Shown: piece by piece, positions 5,753-6,140 of the stretch
Numbering within the stretch: position 1 is the first letter of the stretch
Layout: each line of letters starts with the position of its first letter
NCBI GenBank assembly: GCA_023422005.1
Contig: JAEZSC010000080.1
Span: 1-6,140, forward strand
Length of the DNA: 6,140 nt
Reading direction: 5' to 3'
Source: Bacillota bacterium
GTDB lineage: Bacteria; Bacillota; Clostridia; Christensenellales; UMGS416
Program-made: the position numbers and the translations under genes
The notes under the pieces: model-generated
Database searches by the model: none
Told to the model about the DNA's origin: nothing
Seen by the model: the letters and a program-made list of their open reading frames with translations, nothing else

Positions 5753-5769
5753 GTATCTGTCATTCCTTC

Positions 5770-6140
5770 TTAATACTTCCCAAACTCCCGGTCGTTGAGC
5801 GAGATCCTCGGCCTTGCGGGCTTGGCGTCGCCGCGGCCCTGGGGCAACGCGCGGGCGGGCTTGGCTTGCACCTGGCCCTTGAGACGGAAGCGGCTCACCA
5901 TCTCCTTGAGCAGCTCGGCCTGCCCGGAGAGCTCTTCCGAAGTCGCGGCGCTCTGTTCGGCGGTGGCGCTGTTGGTCTGCACCACCTGGCTCACCTGCTC
6001 GATACCCCGGTTTACCTGGGCCACCGCCGTGGCTTGCTCGTTGCTGGCGCGGGCGATGGCGCCCACCAGCTCATTGGCCTTCTCCACGCCCTCCACGATC
6101 TTGCCCAGCGCCTGCGCCGTCTCGTTGGCGATCTTCGTGC
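5770..6140 (-). CDS. Methyl-accepting chemotaxis protein, C-terminal part (5' end beyond the window)
   Basis: The visible 122 residues, ending at TAA (5770-5772), are the final arm of an MCP cytoplasmic signalling domain. The reading is TKIANETAQALGKI, then VEGVEKANELVGAIARASNE, QATAVAQVNRGIEQVSQVVQ, TNSATAEQSAATSEELSGQA and ELLKEMVSRFRL. It is a continuous heptad coiled coil. AEQSAATSEEL matches the consensus of the C-terminal methylation helix, whose Glu/Gln residues are modified by CheR and CheB. The highly conserved kinase-coupling hairpin tip, membrane segments and ligand domain lie upstream, outside the window, so the signal sensed is unknown. After the coiled coil comes a basic, Pro/Ala-rich tail of about 35 residues ending REFGKY, without the NWETF-type CheR-binding pentapeptide. 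A GTG codon at 6094-6096 (read on the minus strand) is internal and not the start. The protein implies a motile, chemotactic host. Confidence 0.93.
   Translation of the reverse strand, partial: TKIANETAQALGKIVEGVEKANELVGAIARASNEQATAVAQVNRGIEQVSQVVQTNSATAEQSAATSEELSGQAELLKEMVSRFRLKGQVQAKPARALPQGRGDAKPARPRISLNDREFGKY

Overview
The window has two parts of different origin. Positions 1-360 are an internal piece of a very GC-rich thiolase gene on the minus strand, and its codon use and protein sequence look actinobacterial. It is cut off by the window edge on one side and by a G/C homopolymer block (about 365-398: G9, C9, GG, C9) on the other. From about 399 onward the sequence is a moderately GC-rich bacterium. 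Strong AGGAGG-type ribosome binding sites, a YtrA-type GntR/ABC operon and a chemotaxis receptor suggest a motile member of the Firmicutes, probably class Clostridia. That placement is an inference from gene content; the sequence holds no marker gene. The homopolymer block most likely marks an assembly or read artefact joining two genomes, so the thiolase piece should not be read as part of this organism.

Layout of the main part: a single gene for an FAD-dependent oxidoreductase fused to a C-terminal Rieske [2Fe-2S] domain (461-2011, +), then a 62-bp repeat element (copy 1) and a strong intrinsic terminator (2128-2164). Next is a compact three-gene operon with its own sigma-70-type promoter and a candidate autoregulatory operator: a YtrA-family GntR repressor (2243-2623), an ABC ATPase (2620-3483) and an ABC-2-type permease (3476-4150). 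Its genes overlap by 4 and 8 bp. An MFS transporter of the sugar-transporter-like GPH/SLC45 type follows (4243-5526, +) with its own likely promoter. A 243-bp convergent intergenic region (5527-5769) is unusually rich in inverted repeats and holds copy 2 of the 62-bp element and a perfect 14-bp hairpin. The window ends in the 3' part of a methyl-accepting chemotaxis protein gene on the minus strand (5770 to beyond 6140).

Functionally, the GntR-ATPase-permease set reads as a self-regulated exporter. By analogy with YtrA-type systems it may respond to cell-envelope stress, but the substrate cannot be read from the sequence. The oxidoreductase, the MFS transporter and the chemoreceptor appear to be separate transcription units with no evident shared pathway. 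The least explained items are the two-copy, two-hairpin repeat found 3' of two unrelated genes, and the chimeric junction at the left edge.
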